This document shows positions 36,112 to 46,312 of a stretch of 64,000 bases of DNA, piece after piece (the first letter of the stretch is position 1; each line of letters opens with the position of its first letter). The notes below the pieces were generated by a model that saw nothing but the letters and a program-made list of their open reading frames with translations, was not told the origin of the DNA and did no database searches. This DNA is from Pseudomonadota bacterium (GTDB lineage Bacteria > Pseudomonadota > Gammaproteobacteria > Xanthomonadales > Ahniellaceae): assembly GCA_022843465.1 (NCBI GenBank), contig JALHNO010000006.1:155128-219127 (forward strand), in the 5' to 3' direction. The position numbers and the translations under genes were made by a program.

Positions 36112-38987
36112 GAGGGCTCGGCATCCGTTTCCCGCGGTGGCATCGGTGCAAAGTAGCCCACTGCGACGAACAGGCCGCCGACGCCCAGCAGGGACACGAT
36201 GCCCCACAGTTCGCCCAGGAAGCGCATGTCGATGATCAGCAGCTTGGCCAGAACCAGACCGAGCACCGATGCGCCCGCGATCCAGGTGCTGCGACGCAGC
36301 CTGCGGGCGCCGATCAGCATGGCGGTGATGCCGCTCAAGGTCCAGACGATCGACAGCGCCGACTGCGGCAATGCGTTGCCCAGCATGCTGAGTTCCCAGG
36401 CCTCGCCACCAAAGTGGTGGGTCATGCGCAGCGTGCTGGCCGACAACGCGAGAAATCCGAACGCCAGCATGATCGGTCTGAGTCCGTCCTGTGCATTGCC
36501 CTTGTCGGAGAATTCAGCGAGGTAACGCATCACCAGGATCAGCGCTGCGATCTGGGTCAGTTCGAGTGGGTTGAGTATTGGCAGCCAGGGCAATGGAGCC
36601 GAACTGCCGGACATACCCAGAATGGCGACTGCCAGAATCACCGCAGCGAGCGCGAACAAGGGTGTCAGCCAGCTGCGCAGGGACTCGATGCCGTCGCGGA
36701 CCGGTGCGCCCGCGAGGGCGACGCGTTTCCACAGCAGGGCCAAGGGCAGCAGCACCGGCACACTGAGTGCTGCGATGCGCCAGCCTTCGCCCAGCGTGCT
36801 GGCGGTATCGAGCCAATCGCGGATTTCCAGCCACAGGATCAGCGGCATCGCCAGCCACCAGATCGCATGTGAGCCCCGCACACCGGGCGAGCCGTCGCGG
36901 TCGAGCCAGCGCAGCGTGATCAGCGAGGCGAGGAAATAGACCAGCCAGCTGATCCAGGCATCGTCTGCCAGTGGCGTGCCGTGGGCCAGCGTGGTGATGG
37001 CGACGAAGGGGAGCGCCATCAACAGCCCGAACTGGCCTGGCCAGCCAAACGGTCGGAAGGAGAGATAGCGGCGGAGCAGCGCGCCGGCGGCAGCAGTCAG
37101 CCCGATGAAGACCAGGGCGATGTCGGTCTCGCGGCCTTCGCTGGCATGGCGATCGATTTCGTACATGCCCGCCACGTACCACCAGACGAAGGACCAGCCG
37201 GCCAGCATCCAGGGCAGAGTGGTGACATCCTCGCGGCGACGTTGGTACTGGATCGCGCAGAACAGCCCGGACAGACTGACCAGCACGGCGCCAAAGGCGA
37301 AGGCGTGTTCGCGGTGCGCGGGCCAATGATCGGCCAGGGCAAACAGCAGGGCGCCACCACCGAAGGCCTGCAGTGCGAGCCCGCTCCAGCGCAGGCGGCG
37401 TTCGTCCTGGTCGAGGCCGAGCCAGACCAGCAGGGCGCCCTCAACTGCCCAGACCGCCGAGGTCCATTGTGCCGACAGGGCCAGCGGTACCGCCAGCGTT
37501 GCAAATACCAGGGAGAGGCCGGCATAGGCCTTGCGCCAGCGCGCCAGTCCGGCGTGTCGCCAGACCAGGAAGGCGAGCCCGAGATAAACCGCGGCGAGCA
37601 CCAGGGCGCTCCACGCGAGTCCTGTGCGATCGTTCTCGAGCAGGGCAGCCTGCAGACCAAATCCGATCAGGGGCGTGCCGAACACCAGCGATCCATCGAC
37701 GCGGTCGCGGGTATCGGGATCGGGATTGCGCAAGGCTGGCAGCAACGGGATGACCAGATACATCACGAAGAACAGGATCAGGAACGGCTCGGTACTGGCG
37801 AACAGTTCCGGTTCATAGCGCTGGACACCCCAGATCGTGCCGATCACGAACGTAAACAGGAAACCGAGCACATTGAGAACGCGCCAGCCCTTGCTCCAGC
37901 TGATCGCGATGATCGCGAGATTGAGCATCGCGTAGTAAGAGAACAGGGTGACGTGATTGCCCGAGCCTGTGGACACCAGGATCGGTGCGGCAAAGCCGCC
38001 GATGATGCCGAACACGGCAAGACCCAGTGAATCCTGCAGCACCGCAAGTACCGCGCAGCTGGCGACCAGGGCCAGCAGGATCGCAAAGGTCACAGACGAC
38101 GGCAGCAGTTGGTGCAGTCGATACGCCGAGTAGGTCGTCAGCAGCAGGATGCCGATGGCACCGCCCTGCAGATTGAGCGCAAACACCGGCCGCTGATGAC
38201 GCTGGCGCCAGCCGATGGTGAGGCCGACCAGGGCAGCGAGCGCGACACCGATGTAGCGGTATTCGATCGGGAAGCTCAGCCAACCTTCGGAAGCGGCGTA
38301 CTTGAACAGTGCGCCTGCGCCAATGAAGAGCAGGCCGATGCCGGCCTTGGCGACCCAGTTGCCTTCGCCCAGCCAGCGCCAGAAGCCCGAGCTGCTCTCC
38401 TTGCCGGGTTGCCGGATGGCGCCGTTGCCGTTGCGGGCCGCAACCTGCTCGTGGGTATCTTGCGCCACCTGCTCGGCATCGGCATCGGCATCGGCATCGT
38501 CGCTGGCCCGCAGCGGAATGCGGATGGACGCGATTTCCGGCCGGGACACGCGTGCGGCTATCGGTGTTGCCGTGGCTTCCGGTTTCGGGGCGGGTGTCAC
38601 CGTCGCCGCGGCTTCGCTGAGGACCGACTCGATTGGCTGCTCGGCCGCAGCAGCGATGGACGGCGCGATCTCGTGCTCAGGTTCGGCGGCGCTGGCGGGT
38701 TCAGTCTGGTTGCTTGCAGGCGCAGCTTCGGTCGCTCGCGCCGCGGGTTGCTCGAAGCCATTGCCCGAAGCCTGCGCCGGTCGCGCCTGTGCCTGTCGCG
38801 CGGCGGTCACCATGGCCTCGGTCATGCGCACCCGGCCCTCCAGATGATTCACCCGCTCACGCAGCGACATCCAGGCGCCGGTCAGGCCACCGATCAGCAT
38901 GCCGCCGAGCAGCCCTACTGCCCATGCGCCGGCGACGCCGGCCCAGACGCCGAGCACCAGTCCGATGAATCCCAGCAGCCACGCCAT
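36108..38987 (-). CDS. DUF2339 family large polytopic membrane protein
   Basis: 959 aa. It has two hydrophobic segments at residues 1-40, a short coiled coil (SLRERVNHLEGRVRMTEAM), then an Ala/Pro/Glu-rich linker (about 60-200) with a DADADADA run, and finally more than 20 predicted membrane segments starting at LGEGNWVAKAGIGLLFIGAG. The family is of unknown function. It is translated just ahead of DUF3999, and the two probably form one envelope complex. Confidence 0.92.
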   Translation of the reverse strand: MAWLLGFIGLVLGVWAGVAGAWAVGLLGGMLIGGLTGAWMSLRERVNHLEGRVRMTEAMVTAARQAQARPAQASGNGFEQPAARATEAAPASNQTEPASAAEPEHEIAPSIAAAAEQPIESVLSEAAATVTPAPKPEATATPIAARVSRPEIASIRIPLRASDDADADADAEQVAQDTHEQVAARNGNGAIRQPGKESSSGFWRWLGEGNWVAKAGIGLLFIGAGALFKYAASEGWLSFPIEYRYIGVALAALVGLTIGWRQRHQRPVFALNLQGGAIGILLLTTYSAYRLHQLLPSSVTFAILLALVASCAVLAVLQDSLGLAVFGIIGGFAAPILVSTGSGNHVTLFSYYAMLNLAIIAISWSKGWRVLNVLGFLFTFVIGTIWGVQRYEPELFASTEPFLILFFVMYLVIPLLPALRNPDPDTRDRVDGSLVFGTPLIGFGLQAALLENDRTGLAWSALVLAAVYLGLAFLVWRHAGLARWRKAYAGLSLVFATLAVPLALSAQWTSAVWAVEGALLVWLGLDQDERRLRWSGLALQAFGGGALLFALADHWPAHREHAFAFGAVLVSLSGLFCAIQYQRRREDVTTLPWMLAGWSFVWWYVAGMYEIDRHASEGRETDIALVFIGLTAAAGALLRRYLSFRPFGWPGQFGLLMALPFVAITTLAHGTPLADDAWISWLVYFLASLITLRWLDRDGSPGVRGSHAIWWLAMPLILWLEIRDWLDTASTLGEGWRIAALSVPVLLPLALLWKRVALAGAPVRDGIESLRSWLTPLFALAAVILAVAILGMSGSSAPLPWLPILNPLELTQIAALILVMRYLAEFSDKGNAQDGLRPIMLAFGFLALSASTLRMTHHFGGEAWELSMLGNALPQSALSIVWTLSGITAMLIGARRLRRSTWIAGASVLGLVLAKLLIIDMRFLGELWGIVSLLGVGGLFVAVGYFAPMPPRETDAEPS
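38475..38498. repeat. Hexanucleotide repeat (GGCATC x4) inside the DUF2339 gene
   Basis: Four perfect tandem copies of GGCATC encode the Asp-Ala run in the linker. A change in copy number would alter linker length without shifting the frame. Confidence 0.9.
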
Positions 38988-39101
38988 GTTGCGCTCCCTT
39001 GACGATGTTGTGACGGATTCTGGGTCGAAATTCCGGACCCGCGCGCCCCCGCGGCAACGGTAGCGCTTTTCGATACTGGGCGCAGCTTCCGTCTACCGCG
39101 C

Positions 39102-40001
39102 TCAGTAGATCCGTGGTTCACCCTCAGGACGGGTCTTGAAGCGCTTGTGAATCCAAAGGTATTCGCTCGGCGCCTCGCGCACCATCTGTTCGATCAGCGC
39201 ATTGACGGCCGCGGTGTCGGCGACGACATCGGCGGTGGGAAAGTTATCAAGTGGTGTGCCGATGCGCAGGCTGTAGCCGCCGCGACCATCGCGATGATGG
39301 AAGAACGGCACGACCGCGGCTCCGGTCAGGCGCGCAAGATGGTGGGTCGCGGCGAACGAGTTGGCGGTGATGCCGAAGAAGGGCGCGAACACCGAGTCCT
39401 TGCCGCGGATATCCTGATCCGGTGCGTACCAGAGCACGCCGCCCTGCTTGACGTATCTGACCGCGGCGCGCAGTTCCTCGCGCGCGAACATCGCTGCCGC
39501 GTAGCGGGCGCGGCCGCGTTTGACCGCCCATTCGAGCGGCGGCTGCTCGTGGCGTCGATAGAAGCCGGCAAGTCGGATGTGATCGCAGAGCAGGCGACCG
39601 CAGATTTCCAACGTCAGGAAATGCCCCGACAGCAGCAGCACTCCGCGGCCCTGCTGGCGCAGGGCCTCGAGTACTTCGAGTCCTTCGACATGGTCGACTC
39701 TGAGGCCGCGGGCACGACCCCACCAGGCACGGGCAAATTCATAGCTGCCTTCGCCAATCGACAGGAAGCTCTGATGCAACAGCCGTTCCCGACTTTGGCT
39801 ATCCAGTTCGGGAAAGCAGAGTTCAAGATTGCGCCGCGCCACCCGCACCCGCGCCCGGCCCAGCACCTTGAACAGCCGGCCGATCATGCGGCCGAGCGGG
39901 CGTCCAAGCGCTCCCGGCAGATTGCCGAACAGCGCCATCACGGCAATGCCGAGCCAGACTGCCCAATGTCGCGGCGCAAGCAAACGGTAATCCAGGCTCA
40001 T
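39102..40001 (-). CDS. LpxL/HtrB-type lipid A acyltransferase
   Basis: 299 aa. It has an N-terminal membrane segment (about 14-32), the family motif GHFLTLEI (HX4E, active site) near residue 126-133, and GGVLWYAPDQDIRGKDSVFA and FFGITANSFAATHHLARLTG. It adds a secondary acyl chain to the lipid A precursor at the inner membrane. The ATG at 40001 is preferred over the GTG two codons upstream. It is divergent from waaA, which acts at the same stage. Confidence 0.93.
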   Translation of the reverse strand: MSLDYRLLAPRHWAVWLGIAVMALFGNLPGALGRPLGRMIGRLFKVLGRARVRVARRNLELCFPELDSQSRERLLHQSFLSIGEGSYEFARAWWGRARGLRVDHVEGLEVLEALRQQGRGVLLLSGHFLTLEICGRLLCDHIRLAGFYRRHEQPPLEWAVKRGRARYAAAMFAREELRAAVRYVKQGGVLWYAPDQDIRGKDSVFAPFFGITANSFAATHHLARLTGAAVVPFFHHRDGRGGYSLRIGTPLDNFPTADVVADTAAVNALIEQMVREAPSEYLWIHKRFKTRPEGEPRIY

Positions 40002-40160
40002 CCGCACAGCTTAACCCGAACGCGGCTGCGACTGGCTTGCTGGAGAAAAATTGCGCGAGATCGATCATCGTCAGCAGCGATCATGACGGCGTGGTCAGAC
40101 CGGCTGCAGCGTCGGCCAGGCGGCTGGCTCGGCTATGCTGCGCGCTTCGCCTCTGCCTGC

Positions 40161-41459
40161 ATGACCATGTTTTTTCTGCGTCACTTATACAATCTGACGA
40201 TGCGTCTGCTGACGCCGGTGATTCTCTATCGCCTGGCACTGCGCGGCCTTCGCTATCGCGAATACTTCGGCCGCTGGCGTGAGCGCTTTGGCTTCTTTGC
40301 CGATCCCGGGCTCGACCAGACGATCTGGGTGCATGCGGTATCGGTCGGTGAGGTCAATGCGGCTGCTCCGCTGATCGAGGCACTGATGCGTCAGTTCGAG
40401 GGGCAGCGTTTTGTCATCACCACGGTGACGCCGACGGGATCGGCGCGCGTCCAGAAGCTGTTCGGCGATCGCGTCTTCCATGTCTATCTCCCCTATGACC
40501 TGCCCGGTTCGGTCAAGCGTTTCCTGCGCCGGGTCCGACCACGCCTGGCCCTGGTGATGGAAACCGAGATCTGGCCCAATCTCTTCTACTACTGCGAACG
40601 CAGCCGGATTCCGATGGTGGTTGCCAATGCCCGCCTCTCCGAGCGTTCGCTGCGCGGCTATGGACCGGTACGTCCGCTCGCCCGTGCAGCAATCCGCAGC
40701 GCACGTTTTGTCGCGGCATCCAGTCAGCAGGACGCCGCGCGCCTGCAACAACTGGGTGCGCGGCCGGAACGCATGCAAGTGGTCGGCAATGTGAAGTTCG
40801 ACATGCGCATTCCGCCGGGACTGGATCGCGTCGGCAAGGTGCTGCGCGAGTACTGGGGCGAGGCGCGTCCGGTCTGGGTTGCGGCCAGTACCCATGAGGG
40901 CGAGGAAGTGCCGGTGCTCGAAGCGCATACCCGCGTATTGCGACGGTTTCCGGATGCCTTGCTGGTGATTGCGCCGCGCCATCCCGAGCGCTTCCGGCCG
41001 GTTGCGCAGCTCTGTCGTGGTTATGGCTTTCGCACCCTGACCCGCAGTGACGATACCGTGGCGCGCCACGATACCCAGTGCTTCGTTGCCGACACCTTGG
41101 GCGAGCTGATGAATTTTTTCGCCGCCAGCGATGTGGCCTTCGTCGCCGGCAGCTTCGATCCGATCGGCGGCCACAATGTGCTCGAGCCGGCAGCAGTGGC
41201 GGTTCCCGTCGTGGTCGGACCACATACCTTCAACTTTGCCGAAATCACCGAGAGCCTGATCCACGATGGCGCGGCCTTGCGCGTGCAGAACCCTGTCGAA
41301 CTGGGCGACACCGTGGCCAGACTGTTCGCAGAGCGCGAGACCCGGCGCACCATGGGGCTGGCGGCACTTGCCGCGATGGAGCGTGAGCGCGGGGCGGTGG
41401 CGCGCATCGTGACCATCGTCGCCGATGTGCTGGCACATCCAGTGTTGCCGGGCGGGTGA
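40161..41459 (+). CDS. waaA: Kdo transferase WaaA (KdtA)
   Basis: 432 aa, matching the usual 420-430. It transfers Kdo from CMP-Kdo to the lipid A precursor. The N-terminal membrane anchor is RHLYNLTMRLLTPVILYRLA, followed by WVHAVSVGEVNAAAPLIEAL and ETEIWPNLFYYCERSRIPMV. The donor-site block is AFVAGSFDPIGGHNVLEPAA. The frame is open far upstream, but that part is antisense to the acyltransferase; ATG at 40161 or 40167 fits the family N-terminus. TATGCTGCGCGC at 40134 looks like a -10 with discriminator. Confidence 0.96.
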   Translation: MTMFFLRHLYNLTMRLLTPVILYRLALRGLRYREYFGRWRERFGFFADPGLDQTIWVHAVSVGEVNAAAPLIEALMRQFEGQRFVITTVTPTGSARVQKLFGDRVFHVYLPYDLPGSVKRFLRRVRPRLALVMETEIWPNLFYYCERSRIPMVVANARLSERSLRGYGPVRPLARAAIRSARFVAASSQQDAARLQQLGARPERMQVVGNVKFDMRIPPGLDRVGKVLREYWGEARPVWVAASTHEGEEVPVLEAHTRVLRRFPDALLVIAPRHPERFRPVAQLCRGYGFRTLTRSDDTVARHDTQCFVADTLGELMNFFAASDVAFVAGSFDPIGGHNVLEPAAVAVPVVVGPHTFNFAEITESLIHDGAALRVQNPVELGDTVARLFAERETRRTMGLAALAAMERERGAVARIVTIVADVLAHPVLPGG

Positions 41460-41477
41460 ACCCCAGCGGCTGCGCGA

Positions 41478-42080
41478 TCAGTCAGCCGGAACAACCGCCG
41501 GTGGTGCCTTGATCCCGACCTCATTGCGAATGCGCTCGACATCCAGATCGCGGATCAGATTGCGCAGGTTCTTCCACATCCAGTGGTGGCCATAGCGGTC
41601 CTCACGCATCTCGGCGAGTGCGGCTTCCTTGCTCCAGCCCTGCACCACGATGCGGTAAGCCGCGACCATGGTGCCGGTACGGTCGGCGCCGTGCTTGCAG
41701 TGCACCAGAACCGGCTGATTGGCGGGGTCCTGCACCAGCTTGAGGAAGCTGATGATGTGGTCCTCGGTCAGCTTCCAGGTGCGAATCGGAATATGCACTC
41801 GGCGTGGGCCGGACTCCGGCGTCGGATCGGCCGGATCGGCCTGCCAGCGCAGCGACACGATGCTGCGGATCGGCGTCGTCTCCAGGGCATCGAAGCCCTG
41901 AGCCTCCGGCATGGCACTGCGATAGAGCACCGGAGAAACCTGGTGGTAGTTGCCCACGCCGGCAAGCTCGGTGGCCACCGGAGACGCCTGGGCGACGACC
42001 GGCAAGAGCAGCAGGCAGGCCAGCCACACGCGCAAACGCTGGCGTGGCCGCAGGGGCGCGTTCGGTTCAGGCCGCTTCAT
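41478..42080 (-). CDS. Exported dual-specificity/tyrosine phosphatase-like protein
   Basis: 200 aa. Residues 1-32 form a signal peptide ([16 protein letters not shown]), so the protein should be periplasmic. The phosphatase loop [10 protein letters not shown] has C128 and R134 and matches HCxxGxxRT. Fold and size fit the cyanobacterial/bacterial dual-specificity phosphatase group; the substrate is unknown. Its start overlaps the miaB 3' end by 14 bases. Confidence 0.9.
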   Translation of the reverse strand: MKRPEPNAPLRPRQRLRVWLACLLLLPVVAQASPVATELAGVGNYHQVSPVLYRSAMPEAQGFDALETTPIRSIVSLRWQADPADPTPESGPRRVHIPIRTWKLTEDHIISFLKLVQDPANQPVLVHCKHGADRTGTMVAAYRIVVQGWSKEAALAEMREDRYGHHWMWKNLRNLIRDLDVERIRNEVGIKAPPAVVPAD

Positions 42081-43410
42081 GATGCAGCCCGGCAATCCGG
42101 CCGCGCAGTGAGTTGCTCATCGCCTCGGTGATCACGACATCGATGAACTGGCCGATCAGGCGTGGCTGCCCGTCAAAATTGACCATGCGATTGTTCTCGG
42201 TCCGGCCGCACAACTGGCGCGCGTCCTTCTTGCTTTGCCCTTCGACCAGGACGGCCTGGGTGCTGCCGATCATCGCCGCGCTGATGGCTGCGGCGCGCGC
42301 ATTCAGATCGGCCTGCAGTCGGCTCAGGCGCGCGTGCTTTTCTTCGGCGGTCACTTCGTCCGGCAGGTTGGCGGCTGGGGTGCCCGGACGGCGCGAGTAG
42401 ATGAAGCTGAAGCTCTGGTCGAGACCGATATCGGCAATCAGTTTCATCGTCGCCTCGAAGTCGCGTTCGGTCTCGCCCGGGAAGCCGACAATGAAATCGG
42501 AGCTGATGCAGATATCCGGTCGCACCGCACGCAATTTGCGGATGCGCGTCTTGTATTCGAGCGCGGTATGGCCACGCTTCATCGCGGCCAGGATGCGGTC
42601 GGAACCCGATTGCACCGGAAGATGCAGGTAATTGGCCAGCTTGGGCACGCGCGCAAAGCATTCGATCAGGCGATCGGAGAACTCCAGCGGATGCGACGTG
42701 GTGAAACGGATGCGGCCAATCTCCGGAATCTGGGCAATGGCTTCGATCAGCAGGGCGAGGTCGGCAATTTCGCCGTCGTGCATCTCGCCGCGATAGGCAT
42801 TGACGGTCTGGCCGAGCAGGTTGACTTCGCGCACGCCCTGCGCAGCCAGCGAAACGACTTCGGCGATCACATCGTCGAAGCGGCGCGACACTTCCTCGCC
42901 ACGGGTATACGGCACCACGCAGAAACTGCAGTAGCGGCTGCAGCCCTCGATGATCGAAACAAATGCGGTCGGCCCTTCCATGCGCGGTTCCGGCAGATGA
43001 TCGAACTTTTCCACTTCGGGAAAACTGATGTCGACCTGGGGCCGTTGCTCGCGCCTGCGCGCCTCGATCATCGCCGGCAGCCGATGCAGGGTCTGCGGTC
43101 CGAACACCAGATCCACGTACGGTGCACGCTTGATGATCGCTTCGCCTTCCTGTGAAGCCACGCAGCCGCCGACACCGATCACCAGCTGCGGATTGTTGGC
43201 CTTCAGTTCCTTCCAGCGTCCGAGTTGCGAGAACACCTTCTCCTGCGCCTTCTCGCGGATCGAGCAGGTATTGATCAGGATGACATCGGCTTCCTGTTCA
43301 GACTCGGTCAACTCCAGGCCGTGGGCGGCCGCCAGTACGTCGCGCATCTTGTCGGAGTCGTACTCGTTCATCTGGCAACCGTGGGTCTTGATGTAGAGCT
43401 TGCCGGACAT
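42067..43410 (-). CDS. miaB: tRNA-2-methylthio-N6-dimethylallyladenosine synthase
   Basis: MiaB (447 aa) is a radical SAM methylthiotransferase that modifies A37 of tRNAs reading UNN codons. The auxiliary cluster Cys are C12 (HGCQMN), C49 (NTCSIRE) and C83 (GGCVAS). The radical SAM site is C157-C161-C164 in [14 protein letters not shown]-type region ends the protein. It is the upstream gene of a two-gene unit with the phosphatase. Confidence 0.98.
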   Translation of the reverse strand: MSGKLYIKTHGCQMNEYDSDKMRDVLAAAHGLELTESEQEADVILINTCSIREKAQEKVFSQLGRWKELKANNPQLVIGVGGCVASQEGEAIIKRAPYVDLVFGPQTLHRLPAMIEARRREQRPQVDISFPEVEKFDHLPEPRMEGPTAFVSIIEGCSRYCSFCVVPYTRGEEVSRRFDDVIAEVVSLAAQGVREVNLLGQTVNAYRGEMHDGEIADLALLIEAIAQIPEIGRIRFTTSHPLEFSDRLIECFARVPKLANYLHLPVQSGSDRILAAMKRGHTALEYKTRIRKLRAVRPDICISSDFIVGFPGETERDFEATMKLIADIGLDQSFSFIYSRRPGTPAANLPDEVTAEEKHARLSRLQADLNARAAAISAAMIGSTQAVLVEGQSKKDARQLCGRTENNRMVNFDGQPRLIGQFIDVVITEAMSNSLRGRIAGLHHEAA

Positions 43411-43568
43411 GGTGCAGCCGTGTTCTGAGGGGGCGCGGATTATAGCTCTTGCACCCGAGGCGGCGCCCGCTCGTCAAGGGGGCAGGCTGGCTTTTTGCAG
43501 GCGACTGCAGGAAACTCTGGGTCCGGGGCCTGGTCCAAGGGGCTTGTTCAGTTTCAGGAAGTGCGCTG

Positions 43569-44321
43569 ATGGCTAGATTTTCCCAGGCCCTGATCCTTCT
43601 GCTCGTCGTGTGGCTGGCTGTTCCCAGTGCCGAGGCGGCGAGCAGTGTGCATACATGTCGCGGCAAGAATGGTGTGTTGACCTATACCAATCTTCCCTGC
43701 AACCGCCAGCATGTCTCGATCACCAGCACGCCGTCGACGGCGCGCGCGGCGCAGCGTGCCGATGTCTATTACAAGCATACCCAGGGCGGGGTGGTGGTGT
43801 TTTCCAGCAAGCCGCCGCGCGGTCACCGCTATGAAACCGTGTTGGTGGGCGGCTGTTATGCCTGCGGCGTGCGCTCTTCGATCAACTGGAATTCGATCGC
43901 CCTCAACACCAGCGACTACGCGACCGAGATCAGCAATGCCGCGACCGAGCATGGCGTCGAGATTGCGCTGGTGCGTGCCCTGATCCATGCCGAATCGGCC
44001 TTCAATCCAATGGCGCTGTCGAACAAGGGCGCCCAGGGGCTGATGCAACTGATGCCAGCGACCGCGGGCATGTATGGCGTGACCGATGCCTTCGATGCCA
44101 AGCAGAACATCAAGGCAGGCGTGCGCCATCTGGCGGGACTGATGAAGCGTTACAACGGCGATATCAGCCTGGTCGCCGCGGCCTACAACGCTGGCGAGGG
44201 CGCGGTCGCCAAGTACCGTGGCACGGTGCCGCCGTACGAAGAAACAAAAGTCTACGTTCAGCGGGTGACCCTGCTGCGCCAGCGCTATCTCAATGCGCTG
44301 GCGGGACTTGGCGCCAGCTGA
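43569..44321 (+). CDS. Secreted lytic transglycosylase (SLT family) with DUF4124-like N-terminus
   Basis: 250 aa. A signal peptide (ARFSQALILLLVVWLAVPSA, then EAAS) is followed by a short DUF4124-like part (VHTCRGKNGVLTYTNLPC). The SLT domain has catalytic Glu in LIHAESAFNPMALSNKGAQG, then LMQLMPATAGMYGV and YNAGEGAVAKYRGTVPPYEE. It should cleave peptidoglycan glycan strands in the periplasm. AGGAAG precedes the ATG at 43569; upstream codons are not family-like. Confidence 0.93.
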   Translation: MARFSQALILLLVVWLAVPSAEAASSVHTCRGKNGVLTYTNLPCNRQHVSITSTPSTARAAQRADVYYKHTQGGVVVFSSKPPRGHRYETVLVGGCYACGVRSSINWNSIALNTSDYATEISNAATEHGVEIALVRALIHAESAFNPMALSNKGAQGLMQLMPATAGMYGVTDAFDAKQNIKAGVRHLAGLMKRYNGDISLVAAAYNAGEGAVAKYRGTVPPYEETKVYVQRVTLLRQRYLNALAGLGAS

Positions 44322-44326
44322 CGGAC

Positions 44327-45445
44327 TCAGCGGCGCGGACTCAAGCCGGGCTGACGCATCAACTCCAGTTCGAAGCTGAGCGGGATGCCGGCGCGGGTCG
44401 CGGCGAGCTTGACCCGCGTTCCCGGAGCGAGTTCGGCCTCGCTCATGCGCAGATCGGCGCCATCGGCGACGGGCTGACCGTTGAATTCCAGCACAATGTC
44501 GCCAGGGCGCAGCCCGGCTTTGGCAGCAGGACCATCGGGCAACAATTTGGCCACCAGGGCACCGCGCTGCGCGGCGGTGCCACCGGCGGCGGGCGAGTAG
44601 GGGGCGTCGTAGTATTCGGCGCCCATCCAGCCGCGGATGACTTCGCCGTATTTGACGATCTGTTCGAGCACGTCACGCGCCGACTGCGCCGGAATCGCGA
44701 ACCCGATGCTCAGGCCCTCGCCGAGATAGACCGTATTGATGCCGACCAGTTCGCCTTCGGTGTTGATCAGGGCGCCGCCGGAGTTGCCGGTGTTGACCGC
44801 GGCATCGGTCTGCAGGAAGTTCTCGAAGCGTGCGCTGCCGAGGTTGTTGCGCCGGGTGGCACTGATCACGCCCATGGTGACGGTGCGGTCAAAGCCGCGT
44901 GGATTGCCGATCGCCAGCACGACATCACCGACCTCAAGCCGGCTCTCGTCGGCATAGCGCGCCGTCGGAAAATTGCTGCCTTCGATCTTCAGCACCGCCA
45001 GATCGGTGGCGACGTCGCCGCCGACAAGGGTGGCGGTGGTGACCCGCTCGTCCCATAGGCCGATGCGGATGAACTGGGCGCCGGAGACCACATGCAGATT
45101 GGTCAGCACATGGCCTTCCGGCGTCATGATCACCCCCGAGCCAACCACGCGCTCCAGTTGACGCACGGGCGAGGAGGCCTCGGCATAGCGCCGCCAGGTC
45201 GGATCGCCAAACAACGGAGCCGCCGTGCTGGTCACCAGTCGTTCGGCCGAAATGCTGACCACCCAGGGTCCGGCACGCTTGACTGCCTGCGAATAGGAAG
45301 TCGGCGTGACCTTGGACTGAGTCGGCACCGGTGCGCTGCGATCACCGAAGTGTTCGGGAAACAGCCGGGTCAGCACAAAGGCGAGCGCGAGCCCGATTAC
45401 GGCGAACTGGGCGACAAACTTGAGCACGGAGGCGAAACGCTGCAT
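44327..45445 (-). CDS. DegS/AlgW-like membrane-anchored serine protease
   Basis: 372 aa. It has an N-terminal membrane anchor (about 8-29), then an S1C protease domain with H118 (NLHVVSG), D148 (DLAVLKI) and S222 (GNSGGAL), and one PDZ domain (about 260-355, GLRPGDIVLEFNGQPVADGA). One PDZ plus an anchor is the DegS layout, which starts the RseA/sigma-E envelope stress cascade. The ATG at 45445 has GGAAG at the right distance; another ATG 9 codons upstream is possible. Confidence 0.92.
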   Translation of the reverse strand: MQRFASVLKFVAQFAVIGLALAFVLTRLFPEHFGDRSAPVPTQSKVTPTSYSQAVKRAGPWVVSISAERLVTSTAAPLFGDPTWRRYAEASSPVRQLERVVGSGVIMTPEGHVLTNLHVVSGAQFIRIGLWDERVTTATLVGGDVATDLAVLKIEGSNFPTARYADESRLEVGDVVLAIGNPRGFDRTVTMGVISATRRNNLGSARFENFLQTDAAVNTGNSGGALINTEGELVGINTVYLGEGLSIGFAIPAQSARDVLEQIVKYGEVIRGWMGAEYYDAPYSPAAGGTAAQRGALVAKLLPDGPAAKAGLRPGDIVLEFNGQPVADGADLRMSEAELAPGTRVKLAATRAGIPLSFELELMRQPGLSPRR

Positions 45446-45598
45446 GGCTACTTCCGGGGAATCGACGGCCATTGTGACAAGCCCCGCGCGGTTTTTGTAA
45501 TGACCTTTGGCCACGGAGCCTGCGGGCGCTGGCAAATTGCCACGGTGCTGCGCCAGCGGACTCGGCCCAGGGGTACGCGGCCGTCACGTTCTGCGCGA

Positions 45599-45628
45599 TT
45601 GTCGGCTCAAGAAGCGTTCCGCTACACT
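45599..45628 (+). promoter_or_regulatory. Predicted promoter of petABC
   Basis: TTGTCG (45599-45604) and TACACT (45623-45628) are separated by 18 bases, followed by a GCGCGC discriminator. It lies in the divergent region between the protease and petA, with the expected start near 45635. Confidence 0.65.
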
Positions 45629-45706
45629 GCGCGCTTTACCGACTGCCCAGCAGCCAGCTTCGGGCGCGGTCACAACAAAGAATTCAGCAACTTTTCGGGG
45701 TGCCGT

Positions 45707-46309
45707 ATGGCAGATCAAGGTGTCAACCATGGGCGGAGGCGGTTCCTGACTGCCACGACCGCTGTGGTCGGCGGGGTCGGTGGCGTGTTCGCCGCCGTGC
45801 CCTTCGTGAAGTCCTGGCAGCCGAGCGATCGTGCCAAGACGGCGGGTGCGCCGGTCCTGCAGGACATCAGCAAGCTGGAGCCCGGTCAGCGCGTGATCGC
45901 GATGTGGCGCGGACAGCCGGTCTGGATCATCCGGCGCACGCCTGAGGTTCTCGCGGCGCTGTCGAGCCTGGCCGATCAACTGGTCGACCCGGACTCGGTC
46001 AATCCCGATCAGCAGCCCAAGTATGCCGCCAACGCTTCGCGGGCGATTCGTCCGGAGATCGCGGTGATCATCGGCATCTGCACCCATCTTGGCTGCTCGC
46101 CGAGCTTCGTGCCCGAGATGACGCCGCAGGAATTCGACGGTGACTGGAAGGGCGGTTTCTTCTGCCCCTGTCATGGATCGCGCTTCGATATGGCCGGTCG
46201 TGTGTACAAGAATGTGCCGGCGCCGCGCAATCTGCGGGTGCCGCCCTACCATTTCGTCAGCGACAATCTGATCGAGATCGGCGTCGATCCCATGGCGGAG
46301 GCGGCATAA
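45707..46309 (+). CDS. petA: Ubiquinol-cytochrome c reductase, Rieske iron-sulfur subunit
   Basis: 200 aa. The N-terminus has a twin-arginine-like RRRFLTATTAVVGGVGGVFA anchor, as Rieske proteins do. The 2Fe-2S ligands are C125 and H127 in CTHLGC and C153 and H156 in CPCHGS, with the disulfide pair C130 and C155. It is the first subunit of the bc1 complex, with petB 3 bases downstream. Confidence 0.98.
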   Translation: MADQGVNHGRRRFLTATTAVVGGVGGVFAAVPFVKSWQPSDRAKTAGAPVLQDISKLEPGQRVIAMWRGQPVWIIRRTPEVLAALSSLADQLVDPDSVNPDQQPKYAANASRAIRPEIAVIIGICTHLGCSPSFVPEMTPQEFDGDWKGGFFCPCHGSRFDMAGRVYKNVPAPRNLRVPPYHFVSDNLIEIGVDPMAEAA

Positions 46310-46312
46310 ACC

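Noticed and set aside
39147..40160. Long N-terminal extension of WaaA
   Set aside because: It is antisense to the LpxL-type acyltransferase gene, and the known WaaA N-terminus aligns with the start at 40161-40167.
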